Below are positions 16,001 to 21,835 of a stretch of 36,913 nt of DNA, piece after piece; position 1 is the first letter of the stretch; every line of letters begins with the position of its first letter. The notes beneath the pieces are model-generated. The model did no database searches and had not been told where the DNA came from. It saw nothing but the letters and a program-made list of their open reading frames with translations. The stretch is from positions 1 to 36,913 of the forward strand of contig JBKPDO010000280.1 in NCBI GenBank assembly GCA_046727955.1. Reading direction: 5' to 3'. A program made the translations under genes and the position numbers. This stretch comes from DASVXQ01 sp046727955 (GTDB lineage: Bacteria; Actinomycetota; CALGFH01).

Positions 16001-16443
16001 TCGACGCTGCGCGGCACGTCCAGGCCGGCCTTGCGGCAGGCCTCGGTGAAGGCGACCCGCGACTCGGCGCGGCGCACCGCCTCGACCGTGGCGCCGATCA
16101 GCCCCGTCCCAAGTCGCTCGAGGTCACCGCGCTCGTGCAGGGCGACCGCGAGGTTCAGCGCGGTCTGCCCGCCCAGCGTCGGCAGCACCGCGTCTGGCCG
16201 CTCGGCCTCGATCACCGCGGCGACCGGTCCGGGGGTGAGCGGCTCCACGTAGGTGGCGTCGGCGACCTCCGGGTCGGTCATGATCGTGGCCGGGTTGGAG
16301 TTGACCAGCACCACGCGCAGGCCCAGCCGCCGCAGCGCGCGGCACGCCTGGGTGCCGGAGTAGTCGAACTCGGCCGCCTGCCCGATGACGATCGGTCCCG
16401 ACCCGATGACCAGGATCGAGTGAAGGTCGGGGCGCAGCGGCAC
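13084..16443 (-). CDS. carB: Carbamoyl-phosphate synthase large subunit with an in-frame repeat insert
   Basis: 1119 aa. Two ATP-grasp halves: the first opens LVIGSGPIVIGQAAEFDYSG and has NLDPMGVHTGDS; the second opens VVVLGSGPNRIGQGVEFDTA and has EEAGVHSGDSACVLPP. A C-terminal MGS-like allosteric domain follows (KSQEGAYGALPTKG, ATAGTASVLRRNGV). Residues about 419-438 are translated from a family A repeat (PWHRRSWGAVGGASSPHMD), at the junction between the first ATP-grasp domain and the oligomerisation domain. The C-terminus ends in a short Ala-Gly repeat. GTG 16443, one base after the preceding ORF; overlaps pyrK by ATGA. Motifs are intact, so I expect a working enzyme. Confidence 0.96.
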   Translation of the reverse strand: MPLRPDLHSILVIGSGPIVIGQAAEFDYSGTQACRALRRLGLRVVLVNSNPATIMTDPEVADATYVEPLTPGPVAAVIEAERPDAVLPTLGGQTALNLAVALHERGDLERLGTGLIGATVEAVRRAESRVAFTEACRKAGLDVPRSVEVGSVEEGDAAAAELGLPAVLRPSFTLGGWGGGVARGRDELAELLRQGLAASPVHRVLVEESVLGWKEFELEVMRDRADNAVVVCSIENLDPMGVHTGDSITVAPAMTLTDREYQDMRDDALTVLRAVGVETGGANVQFAVDPRSGRRVVIEMNPRVSRSSALASKATGFPIAKVAAQLAVGFTLDEIRNEVTGKTAAAFEPTLDYVVVKMPRFNFEKFPGADPSLTTRMKSVGEVMAIGRTFPEALQKAVRSLEAGADGLGADDEPSGSPRPWHRRSWGAVGGASSPHMDRAYGRDQLLAASAIPGEHRLQAVERALRLGCEVDEVAAASSIDPWFVDGIARIVELRAEIAAAGTIDALDRDLLWRAKRLGFSDRQLAGIVRATEGEVRTRRRALQVEPVYRSVDTCAGEFEASTPYHYSTYEEETEVPATGRRRVVVLGSGPNRIGQGVEFDTACVHAVQALREAGYEAIMVNCNPETVSTDYDVADRLYVEPLTTEDVLEVCRAEARGGELAGVVVTMGGQTPLQLAHGLAAAGVPLLGTPPEAIDLAEDRGRFGLVLGRCGLGAPAWGQASSREEALAVAERIGYPVLVRPSYVLGGRSMEVCYDAAALRKSPALAAGNGWDRPVLVDRFLEDAVEVDVDALCDPRGEVMVCGVMEHIEEAGVHSGDSACVLPPITLGLDQVATVGEATARLARALGVVGILNVQFAFKGDRLYVLEANPRASRSVPYVEKVTGLPVAKAAALLMTGRTLADLRRDGMLPSTDGVLGPAPDHVGVKEAVLPFARFPGADSLLGPEMRSTGEVLGLDRSFGAAFAKSQEGAYGALPTKGVAFLSVRNADKRAIVLPAKRLADLGFKLAATAGTASVLRRNGVPVEVVRKVYEGPDNVADLIRAGEIDVVVNTPQGSGPRSDGYEIRTAAVAADIPCVTTLSGLAAMVQGIEARQAGDLTVRSLQAYHTRAGAGAGAGAP
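15130..15186. repeat. Family A repeat, copy inside carB
   Basis: 57 bp: ATCCATGT, hairpin GGGGGGAGC-TC-GCTCCCCCC, then ACGGCCCCCC, AAGAGCGCCTGTGCC and ATGG. Nearly identical to the copies at 31.8 and 35.3 kb. It contains no stop in the carB frame. Confidence 0.95.
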
Positions 16444-16444
16444 T

Positions 16445-16807
16445 TTAGGGGGCCTCTTCGGCGTGGCCGTACGCCGACTGGCCCCCGTCCCAGCCGTCGT
16501 ACAGGCCCTTGTCCATCGCCTCGGCCCACAGCGCGCGGGCCTGCGCCGGGGTCAGCAGGCGCAGCCTGATCGCCAGCCGGCTGGCGCCCTCCACGCTGGC
16601 AACCAGCGTGCGGAGCTTCGCCTCGTCCTGGGCGGTGGTGCGCCGGCCGGTGGGCGAGACGCCGGCGTCCGCCTCGCCGCGCAGGCTCGCCTTGAGGGCC
16701 AGCACGCGGTCGAACTCCTCCCGCAGCGCGTCGGCCACCTCGCCGGCGGGCGGCAGGCTGCCCTCGTCCACTCCGCCGAGGGCCCGGAACGTACGCTGGT
16801 CAGCCAC
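16445..16807 (-). CDS. Unknown 120-aa protein between carA and carB
   Basis: I do not recognise this protein. It is soluble-looking and mostly helical: PPAGEVADALREEFDRVLAL, DEAKLRTLVASVEGASRLAI and LTPAQARALWAEAMDKGLYD, with no cysteines and no signal peptide. The GTG start at 16807 overlaps the carA stop by 8 nt and has GGAG six bases upstream; the TAA stop is one base before the carB start. The tight coupling on both sides means it is translated with the two subunits of carbamoyl-phosphate synthase. A regulatory or assembly role is only a guess from position. Confidence 0.8.
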   Translation of the reverse strand: MADQRTFRALGGVDEGSLPPAGEVADALREEFDRVLALKASLRGEADAGVSPTGRRTTAQDEAKLRTLVASVEGASRLAIRLRLLTPAQARALWAEAMDKGLYDGWDGGQSAYGHAEEAP

Positions 16808-17903
16808 GTGGTACTCCTTCCATCATCACCGCAAAACGCTCGAACAGCGGATGCGCGTCGTGGGGGCCTGGCGCGGCCTCTGGGTGATATTGAACAGAGA
16901 AGGCGGGAACGTCGCGACATTCGAGGCCCTCGACCACACCGTCGTTGGCGTTACGGTGGGTGACCTGGACGGATGGCGGCAGGCTGGCGGCGTCGACCGC
17001 GAAGCCGTGGTTGTGGCTGGTGACCGCAACGCGCCCGGTGGCGATCTCGACCACCGGCTGGTTCACGCCGCGGTGACCGAAGGGCAGGCGCACGGTGTGG
17101 CCGCCGACGGCCTGGCCAAGGAGCTGGTGGCCCAGGCAGATGCCGAAGATCGGCACCCTGCCGAGCAGCTCCGCGGTGGCCCGCACGCCCTCCCTGACGG
17201 TGGCGGGGTCGCCGGGGCCGTTCGACAGCACGACCCCGTCCGGGTGCCACTCGAGCACCCGCTCGGCGGGCGAACTCGCCGGCACCACCAGCACGCGCGC
17301 GCCGAGCCGCCGCAACCGGCGGCTGATGTTGGCCTTGGCGCCGAAGTCGTAGAGGGCGACGCGGAAGCGCTCGGGGCCCTCCGGACCCAGCTCCAGCGGC
17401 TCGTCGCGGGTCACCTCGCCGACCAGGGCGAGGCCGTTCGGGTCCGGCGCCTCCAGAGCCGCGCGCCGCAGCGCGGCGGGATCCAGCACCTGGCTCGACA
17501 GCGCGCCCCGCATGGCGCCCAGGGTGCGCAGGTGGCGGACGAGCCTGCGGGTGTCGATACCCTCCACCCCCGGCACGCCGGCCGCCTCCAGCTCGGCGGC
17601 CAGGCTGCGCGCCGCTCGCCAGCTCGACGGGCGCCGGGCGGCCTGGCGTACCAGGAACGCGGCTACCTGGATGCGGTCGGACTCGGCGTCGGCGCCGTTG
17701 GTGCCGTAGTTGCCCATCTCCGGCGCGGCCATGCAGACGAGCTGGCGGCGATAGGAGGGATCGGTGAGCACCTCCTGGTAGCCGCTCATGGCGGTGTTGA
17801 AGACGACCTCGCCGGCGACCGTGAACGGGTGCGAGGCGAACGTCTGTCCACGGAAGGCGGCCCCGTCCTCGAGCACCAGCAGCGCCGCCTGTGCTCCTGT
17901 CAC
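16800..17903 (-). CDS. carA: Carbamoyl-phosphate synthase small (glutaminase) subunit
   Basis: Releases ammonia from glutamine and channels it to CarB. 367 aa. N-terminal CPSase_sm domain (FNTAMSGYQEVLTDPSY near residue 35, PEMGNYGTNGAD); C-terminal class I amidotransferase with VLSNGPGDP, the nucleophile loop FGICLGHQLLGQA near residue 255 and the His/Glu pair in QYHPEAAPGPHDAHP. GTG 17903 with AGGAGG four to five bases upstream; its first bases overlap the stop of the preceding 27-codon ORF (GTGA), and its end overlaps the unknown 120-aa gene. Confidence 0.97.
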   Translation of the reverse strand: MTGAQAALLVLEDGAAFRGQTFASHPFTVAGEVVFNTAMSGYQEVLTDPSYRRQLVCMAAPEMGNYGTNGADAESDRIQVAAFLVRQAARRPSSWRAARSLAAELEAAGVPGVEGIDTRRLVRHLRTLGAMRGALSSQVLDPAALRRAALEAPDPNGLALVGEVTRDEPLELGPEGPERFRVALYDFGAKANISRRLRRLGARVLVVPASSPAERVLEWHPDGVVLSNGPGDPATVREGVRATAELLGRVPIFGICLGHQLLGQAVGGHTVRLPFGHRGVNQPVVEIATGRVAVTSHNHGFAVDAASLPPSVQVTHRNANDGVVEGLECRDVPAFSVQYHPEAAPGPHDAHPLFERFAVMMEGVPRG

Positions 17904-17983
17904 CTCGCCTCCTCGCGGTCGAGCTGCCAGTCAATTATCAGCACACGCTCGGCGTAGACGGTCGCACCATAGGCCCGGTTCAT
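17900..17983 (-). CDS. 27-codon ORF bridging pyrC and carA
   Basis: ATG 17983 overlaps the pyrC stop as ATGA, and its TGA overlaps the carA start as GTGA, so the ORF exactly fills the gap. The peptide begins MNRAYGATVYAERVLI and ends DREEAR. No function is recognised. In Mycobacterium and Streptomyces a PH-like membrane protein gene lies at this place, so this could be its remnant, or a spacer ORF that hands ribosomes from pyrC to carA. The double overlap is the main evidence that it is translated. Confidence 0.5.
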   Translation of the reverse strand: MNRAYGATVYAERVLIIDWQLDREEAR

Positions 17984-19284
17984 CGGACCGCGTTCCCGTC
18001 CCGTACCGTGAACGCCCCTCGCAGCAGGGTGTGGACCACCCGACCGCGGACCGCGCGGCCGTGGTAGGGGGAGTTGCGCGCCCGGCTGGCGAGCTTGCCC
18101 GCGTCGACCGTCCAGCTCACGGCAGGGTCGAAGACGGTCAGGTTCGCGGGCGCGCCGGCAGTGACCGGGCCGCCGTGGCCGGGCAGCCGGCGGCAGCGCG
18201 ACGGCCCGGCGGTGAGCCGCTCGACCGCTTGGGCCAGGGTCAGGTCGCCTGGCTCGACCAGCTCGGTGATGGTCAGCGCGAGCGCCGTCTCCAGCCCCAG
18301 CATGCCGGGCGGCGCGACGGCCCACTCGACCTCCTTGTCCTCGCGGGCGTGCGGCGCGTGGTCGGTGGCGATGGCGTCGACCGTGCCGTCGGCGAGCGCG
18401 GCGCGGACCGCCTCGACGTCGGCCTTGGAGCGCAGCGGCGGGTTGACCTTGAACACCGGGTCGAACGAGCGGGCGGCCTCGTCCGTCAGGGTGAAGTGGT
18501 GCGGGGCCGCCTCGGCGGTGACGCGCACGCCGCGCGCCTTGGCAGCGCGCACCAGCTCGGCCGACCCCCCAGTGGAAAGGTGGCACAGGTGCAGCCGCCC
18601 GCCGGTCAGCTCGGCCAGCAGCAGGTCGCGCGCGACCACCATCTCCTCCGCGGCGGCGGGCCACCCCTGCAGGCCGAGGATGGCGGACACCTCGCCCTCG
18701 TGCATCTGCGCGCCGTCGGTGAGCGACGGGTCCTCGGCGTGGTCGGCGATCACCGCGTCGAAGGCGCGCACGTACTCCAGCGCCAGGCGCAGCAGGCGCG
18801 CCTCGCGGATGGGCTTGCCGTCGTCGGAGAAGCAGTCCACCTGGGCGGCGCTGTGCGCCATCGTGCCGAGCTCGGCCAGCTCGGTGCCGCGCTGGCCGAG
18901 TGTGACCGCGCCGACCGGGAAGACGTCGACCAGGCCGACCTCGCGGCCGCGGGCGGCGACCATCTCGACCACGCCGGCGTTGTCGGCGACCGGGTCGGTG
19001 TTGGGCATCGGACAGACAGCCGTGAAGCCGCCCAGCGCGGCCGCGCGCGAGCCCGTCTCGATGGTCTCGGCGTCCTCCCGGCCCGGCTCGCGCAAGTGCA
19101 CGTGCAGGTCGACGAAGCCAGGGCTGACGACCAGGCCGTCGCAGTCGACCACCTCGGCGCCGCCGCGCCGCAGCCTCTGGCCGACCTCGGCGATGACGCC
19201 GCCGCGCAGCAGCAGGTCGACCACGCCGTCGTGATGGGTGGCTGGGTCGACCAGGCGCCCGCCTCGCAGCAGCAGCGCGCTCAT
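17980..19284 (-). CDS. pyrC: Dihydroorotase
   Basis: Cyclises carbamoyl aspartate to dihydroorotate. 434 aa, class I amidohydrolase length. Metal site DLHVHLREPGRED near residue 60; MPNTDPVADN; CFSDDGKPI; the late metal-site Asp in ATDHAPHAREDKE. N-terminal MSALLLRGGRLVDPATHHDG forms the usual beta-sandwich strand. ATG 19284 overlaps the pyrB stop (ATGA). In many bacteria class I PyrC and PyrB associate, which suits this coupling. Confidence 0.97.
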   Translation of the reverse strand: MSALLLRGGRLVDPATHHDGVVDLLLRGGVIAEVGQRLRRGGAEVVDCDGLVVSPGFVDLHVHLREPGREDAETIETGSRAAALGGFTAVCPMPNTDPVADNAGVVEMVAARGREVGLVDVFPVGAVTLGQRGTELAELGTMAHSAAQVDCFSDDGKPIREARLLRLALEYVRAFDAVIADHAEDPSLTDGAQMHEGEVSAILGLQGWPAAAEEMVVARDLLLAELTGGRLHLCHLSTGGSAELVRAAKARGVRVTAEAAPHHFTLTDEAARSFDPVFKVNPPLRSKADVEAVRAALADGTVDAIATDHAPHAREDKEVEWAVAPPGMLGLETALALTITELVEPGDLTLAQAVERLTAGPSRCRRLPGHGGPVTAGAPANLTVFDPAVSWTVDAGKLASRARNSPYHGRAVRGRVVHTLLRGAFTVRDGNAVR

Positions 19285-20267
19285 GCCGGCCTCCCTCGGG
19301 GGGTGTGCGGAGGGCTGGCCCCGGGTGGTCTCGTCTCCTCCAGGTCGGGCACGGCGGGGCCGCCGAGCAGCAGGTACAGCAGCGCCATGCGCACGCTGAT
19401 GCCGTTGGCGACCTGGTCGGCGATGACCGACCGCTCGATCGAGTCGGCCACGTCGGCGGCGATCTCGACCCCGCGGTTCATCGGCCCTGGGTGCATCACG
19501 ATGGCGTGCTCGGGCATGGTGGCCAGGCGTCGCGCGTCGAGCCCGTAGAGCCGGGCGTACTCGCGCAGCGAGGGAAAGAAGCCGGCGCGCTGCCGCTCGA
19601 GCTGCATCCGCAGCATCATGACCACGTCCTGCTTGGGCAGCACGGCGTCGAGGTCGTAGGAGACGCCCACCCCCCAGGTCTCGACCCGGGCGGGCAGCAG
19701 CGTGGGGGGCGCCACCAGGGTGACCTCGGCGCCCATAGTGGTGAGCGCGAGCACGTTGGAGCGGGCCACCCGCGAGTGCAGCACGTCGCCGACGATGGCG
19801 ACCCTGAGCCCGTCGAAGCCCGGGAAGTGCTGCCGCATGGTGTAGAGGTCGAGCAGCGCCTGGGTCGGATGCTCGTGGGTGCCGTCGCCGGCGTTGATGA
19901 CCACCGCGTCGACCCACTCGGCCAGCCGCCAGGGCGCGCCCGAGGCGGCGTGCCGGACCACGATCGCGTCGACGCCCATTGCCTCCAGGGTGATCGCGGT
20001 GTCCTTGAGGCTCTCCCCCTTCGACACGCTCGAGCCCTTGGCGGAGAAGTTGATCACGTCGGCGGACAGGCGCTTGGCGGCCAGCTCGAAGGAGATCCGG
20101 GTCCTGGTGGAGTCCTCGAAGAACAGGTTGCAGACGGTACGGCCGCGCAGGGTGGGGACCTTTTTGATGGCGCGGTCGGTCACTTTGGCCAGATGCGCTG
20201 CGGTGTCGAGGATCCGGCTGATGTCGGTCGCGCTCAGGTCTCCGGCCGAGAGCAGGTGCTCCTTCAT
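19281..20267 (-). CDS. pyrB: Aspartate carbamoyltransferase, catalytic chain
   Basis: Condenses carbamoyl phosphate with aspartate. 328 aa. Carbamoyl-phosphate loop FFEDSTRTRISFELAAKRL near residue 50; KGSSVSKGESLKDT; HPTQALLDLYTMRQHFPG near 133; GDVLHSRVARSN; aspartate-site HPGPMNRGVEI near 265. No PyrI regulatory subunit is nearby. The C-terminus has a Pro/Arg-rich tail after LLLGGPAVPDLEE. ATG 20267 overlaps the pyrR stop (ATGA). Confidence 0.97.
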   Translation of the reverse strand: MKEHLLSAGDLSATDISRILDTAAHLAKVTDRAIKKVPTLRGRTVCNLFFEDSTRTRISFELAAKRLSADVINFSAKGSSVSKGESLKDTAITLEAMGVDAIVVRHAASGAPWRLAEWVDAVVINAGDGTHEHPTQALLDLYTMRQHFPGFDGLRVAIVGDVLHSRVARSNVLALTTMGAEVTLVAPPTLLPARVETWGVGVSYDLDAVLPKQDVVMMLRMQLERQRAGFFPSLREYARLYGLDARRLATMPEHAIVMHPGPMNRGVEIAADVADSIERSVIADQVANGISVRMALLYLLLGGPAVPDLEETRPPGASPPHTPRGRPA

Positions 20268-20932
20268 CGCTTCGCCGCCTCCCCCTCACCGGCCCGGAGC
20301 TCGCTCGGCTTGGCGCGGTCCGGGGGGCCACCCGGGGCGCCGTGGGAAGCGCGGTCCGGGGGGCCACCCGGGGCGCCGTCGCCGCGGGCCGAGCGGGCCT
20401 CCTGGACCGCCACGCCGTCGCGCCCGTCGGTCTCCTCCAGCAGCACCTTGACCGCCTGGTCGGCCGCGGTCGGCAGGTTCTTGCCGACGTAGTCGGCGCG
20501 CAGTGGGAGCTCGCGGTGGCCACGGTCCACCAGCACGGCGAGCTGGATCGCCCGCGGCCGGCCGAAGTCGGTGAGTGCGTCGAGCGCCGCGCGGATCGTG
20601 CGGCCGGTGTAGAGGACGTCGTCGACCAGCACGACGACGGTGCCGGTGAGGTCGAAGGGCAGGTCTGTGTCGCGGGTGGCGCCTGGCGGGCGCAGCCCGA
20701 TGTCGTCGCGGTACATGGTCACGTCGAGCGCGCCGGCGGGGACGGGCCGGGCCTCGATCTCGCCGAGCTTGGCGGCCAGCCGCCGCGCCAGCGGCACACC
20801 TCGGGTGTGGATGCCGACCACGACCAGGCCGGCGGCGCCCTTGTTGCGCTCGACCACCTCATGGGCGATACGGGTGAGGGCCCGGCCGATGTCGGCCGGA
20901 TCCATGACCAGCGCCAGGTCAGCGGCACTCAT
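20264..20932 (-). CDS. pyrR: PyrR regulator / uracil phosphoribosyltransferase, repeat-extended C-terminus
   Basis: RNA-binding attenuation protein with a PRTase fold. 222 aa from ATG 20932. PRPP motif VVVLVDDVLYTGRTIRAAL near residue 95; VTMYRDDIGLRP and LVDRGHRELPLRADYVGKN are PyrR hallmarks. The normal protein ends about residue 178; after VQEARSARGDG come two copies of GAPGGPPDRA from 36-bp tandem repeats, then PSELRAGEGEAAKR. Its leader carries a PyrR-binding hairpin and a terminator, so it should regulate its own operon in response to UMP. An upstream GTG (20962) would add 10 residues. Confidence 0.95.
   Translation of the reverse strand: MSAADLALVMDPADIGRALTRIAHEVVERNKGAAGLVVVGIHTRGVPLARRLAAKLGEIEARPVPAGALDVTMYRDDIGLRPPGATRDTDLPFDLTGTVVVLVDDVLYTGRTIRAALDALTDFGRPRAIQLAVLVDRGHRELPLRADYVGKNLPTAADQAVKVLLEETDGRDGVAVQEARSARGDGAPGGPPDRASHGAPGGPPDRAKPSELRAGEGEAAKR
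20313..20380. repeat. Tandem 36-bp repeat at the 3' end of pyrR
   Basis: A GCGCGGTCCGGGGGGCCACC-type 31-bp unit is present twice with a 36-bp period. The period is a multiple of three, so both copies are read in the same frame. Confidence 0.9.
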
Positions 20933-20970
20933 GGTCCCACCACGAGGTAGCGGTCCCACCACGAGGTAGC
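20933..20970. repeat. Perfect 19-bp tandem duplication at the pyrR ribosome site
   Basis: GGTCCCACCACGAGGTAGC occurs twice, immediately before the pyrR ATG on the minus strand. Each copy supplies a GGTGGG that could act as a weak Shine-Dalgarno. Confidence 0.9.
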
Positions 20971-21000
20971 GCTGCCTGCGCCCTACGCCCCTCGTGCCAT

Positions 21001-21033
21001 GAAAAACGCCCCCCGCCAGTCCGGCGTGGAGGC
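21001..21033 (-). terminator. Intrinsic terminator (attenuator) in the pyr leader
   Basis: Minus strand: GCCTCC-A-CGCC, loop GGACT, GGCG-GGGGGC, then GTTTTTC. This gives a 10-bp GC-rich stem (one G-U pair, one bulged A) followed by five T. It lies between the PyrR-binding hairpin and the pyrR start, as in PyrR attenuators of Bacillus. Confidence 0.8.
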
Positions 21034-21056
21034 AGTACCCAACGCATCGGCTCGCT

Positions 21057-21091
21057 CCCTTCCTGGCCTCGCAGGACCAGTCCTTAAAGGG
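21057..21091 (-). promoter_or_regulatory. PyrR-binding RNA hairpin (anti-antiterminator)
   Basis: Minus strand bases 21078-21065 read GGTCCTGCGAGGCC and fit the Bacillus PyrR consensus ARUCCNGNGAGGYU at 12 of 14 positions; the two end changes are a compensating pair. An upper stem CTGG/CCAG and a lower stem CCCTT/AAGGG, separated by a purine bulge, make the expected shape. The GAGGC in it can also pair with GCCTC in the terminator arm (21029-21033), offering an antiterminator. Confidence 0.85.
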
Positions 21092-21127
21092 CTCCCGGTG
21101 GCCGGCTGTGTACGGCCGGCCTCACGC

Positions 21128-21156
21128 ATCCTAGCCACGCCACCCCCGCCCGGCAA
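21128..21156 (-). promoter_or_regulatory. Promoter of the pyr operon
   Basis: Minus strand: TTGCCG (21151-21156), 17-bp spacer, TAGGAT (21128-21133). The start point would be near 21121, giving a leader of about 190 nt that contains in order a GGCCGGC hairpin (21100-21121), the PyrR hairpin and the terminator. Confidence 0.7.
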
Positions 21157-21187
21157 GCACCCCAGGGTCGGACCCGGGTCGCCCGCG

Positions 21188-21835
21188 TCACTCCTGGCGC
21201 AGCACGCCCTCGACCGCCTGCGCGAGGAGGTGGTCGATCATCACGTCCCGGTCCCCTGGCCAGGGGAAGTTGGGCAGGGCGATCAGTAGGGAGGTGATCC
21301 CGTGCGCCGCCGCCCACAGGCCGAGGGCGAGCGCCTCGGCGCTGCCGTCGCGGAACCGGCCGGCGTCGATCCCCCGCTGCACTGCGTCCACCACGCGCGC
21401 GAGCGCGGCGGGCTTCTCCTCGCTGGGGTCGACGCTGAGCGGCACCTTGTGGCCCCTCCCCATGAAGAGGATCCGGTAGCCCTCCGCGTTGGACAGCCCG
21501 AAATCGACGTACGCCCTGCCACAGCGCCTGATCGCCTCCACCGGATCCTCGACGCCGGCTGCGGCCGCCTCGAGCTGCTCGTCCAGCTTGCGAAACTGGT
21601 CCTCGCAGACCTCCCACAGCAGCTCGGTCTTGTCCGCGAAGTGCAGGTAGATCGAGGGCGGGGTGACGCCGACCGCGTCGGCCACCGCTCGGATCGAGAC
21701 CGCCGCCTCGTCCCCTGCCTCGAACAGCAGGCGGGCGGCGGCCTCCAGGATCTCGGCGCGCAGGCGCTCGCCCTCCCCCCGCCGGGCTCTGGACCGGCGC
21801 GGGGAGGGCGCGGGGCTGATGATCGGCGAGGTCAG
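21188..21835 (-). CDS. TetR-family repressor, probable CTG start
   Basis: 215 aa if started at CTG 21835. N-terminal helix-turn-helix: RLRAEILEAAARLLFEAGDE, then IRAVADAVGVTPPSIYLHFA, the classic TetR DNA-binding segment; a variable ligand domain follows (DPVEAIRRCGRAYVDFGL). No ATG/GTG/TTG lies between the in-frame TAG upstream and the helix-turn-helix. The first normal start (GTG 21685) would remove most of the DNA-binding domain. The CTG overlaps the MMPL stop as CTGA and follows GGAGG by 10 nt. It is co-transcribed with the exporter and probably controls it through the dyad at 24.2 kb. Confidence 0.87.
   Translation of the reverse strand: MTSPIISPAPSPRRSRARRGEGERLRAEILEAAARLLFEAGDEAAVSIRAVADAVGVTPPSIYLHFADKTELLWEVCEDQFRKLDEQLEAAAAGVEDPVEAIRRCGRAYVDFGLSNAEGYRILFMGRGHKVPLSVDPSEEKPAALARVVDAVQRGIDAGRFRDGSAEALALGLWAAAHGITSLLIALPNFPWPGDRDVMIDHLLAQAVEGVLRQE

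Noticed and set aside
17960..17985. Decayed family A end between pyrC and carA
   Set aside because: It shares an 11-nt CCATAGGCCCG with the flank of the carB copy, but not the hairpin or the conserved right half, so chance is likely.
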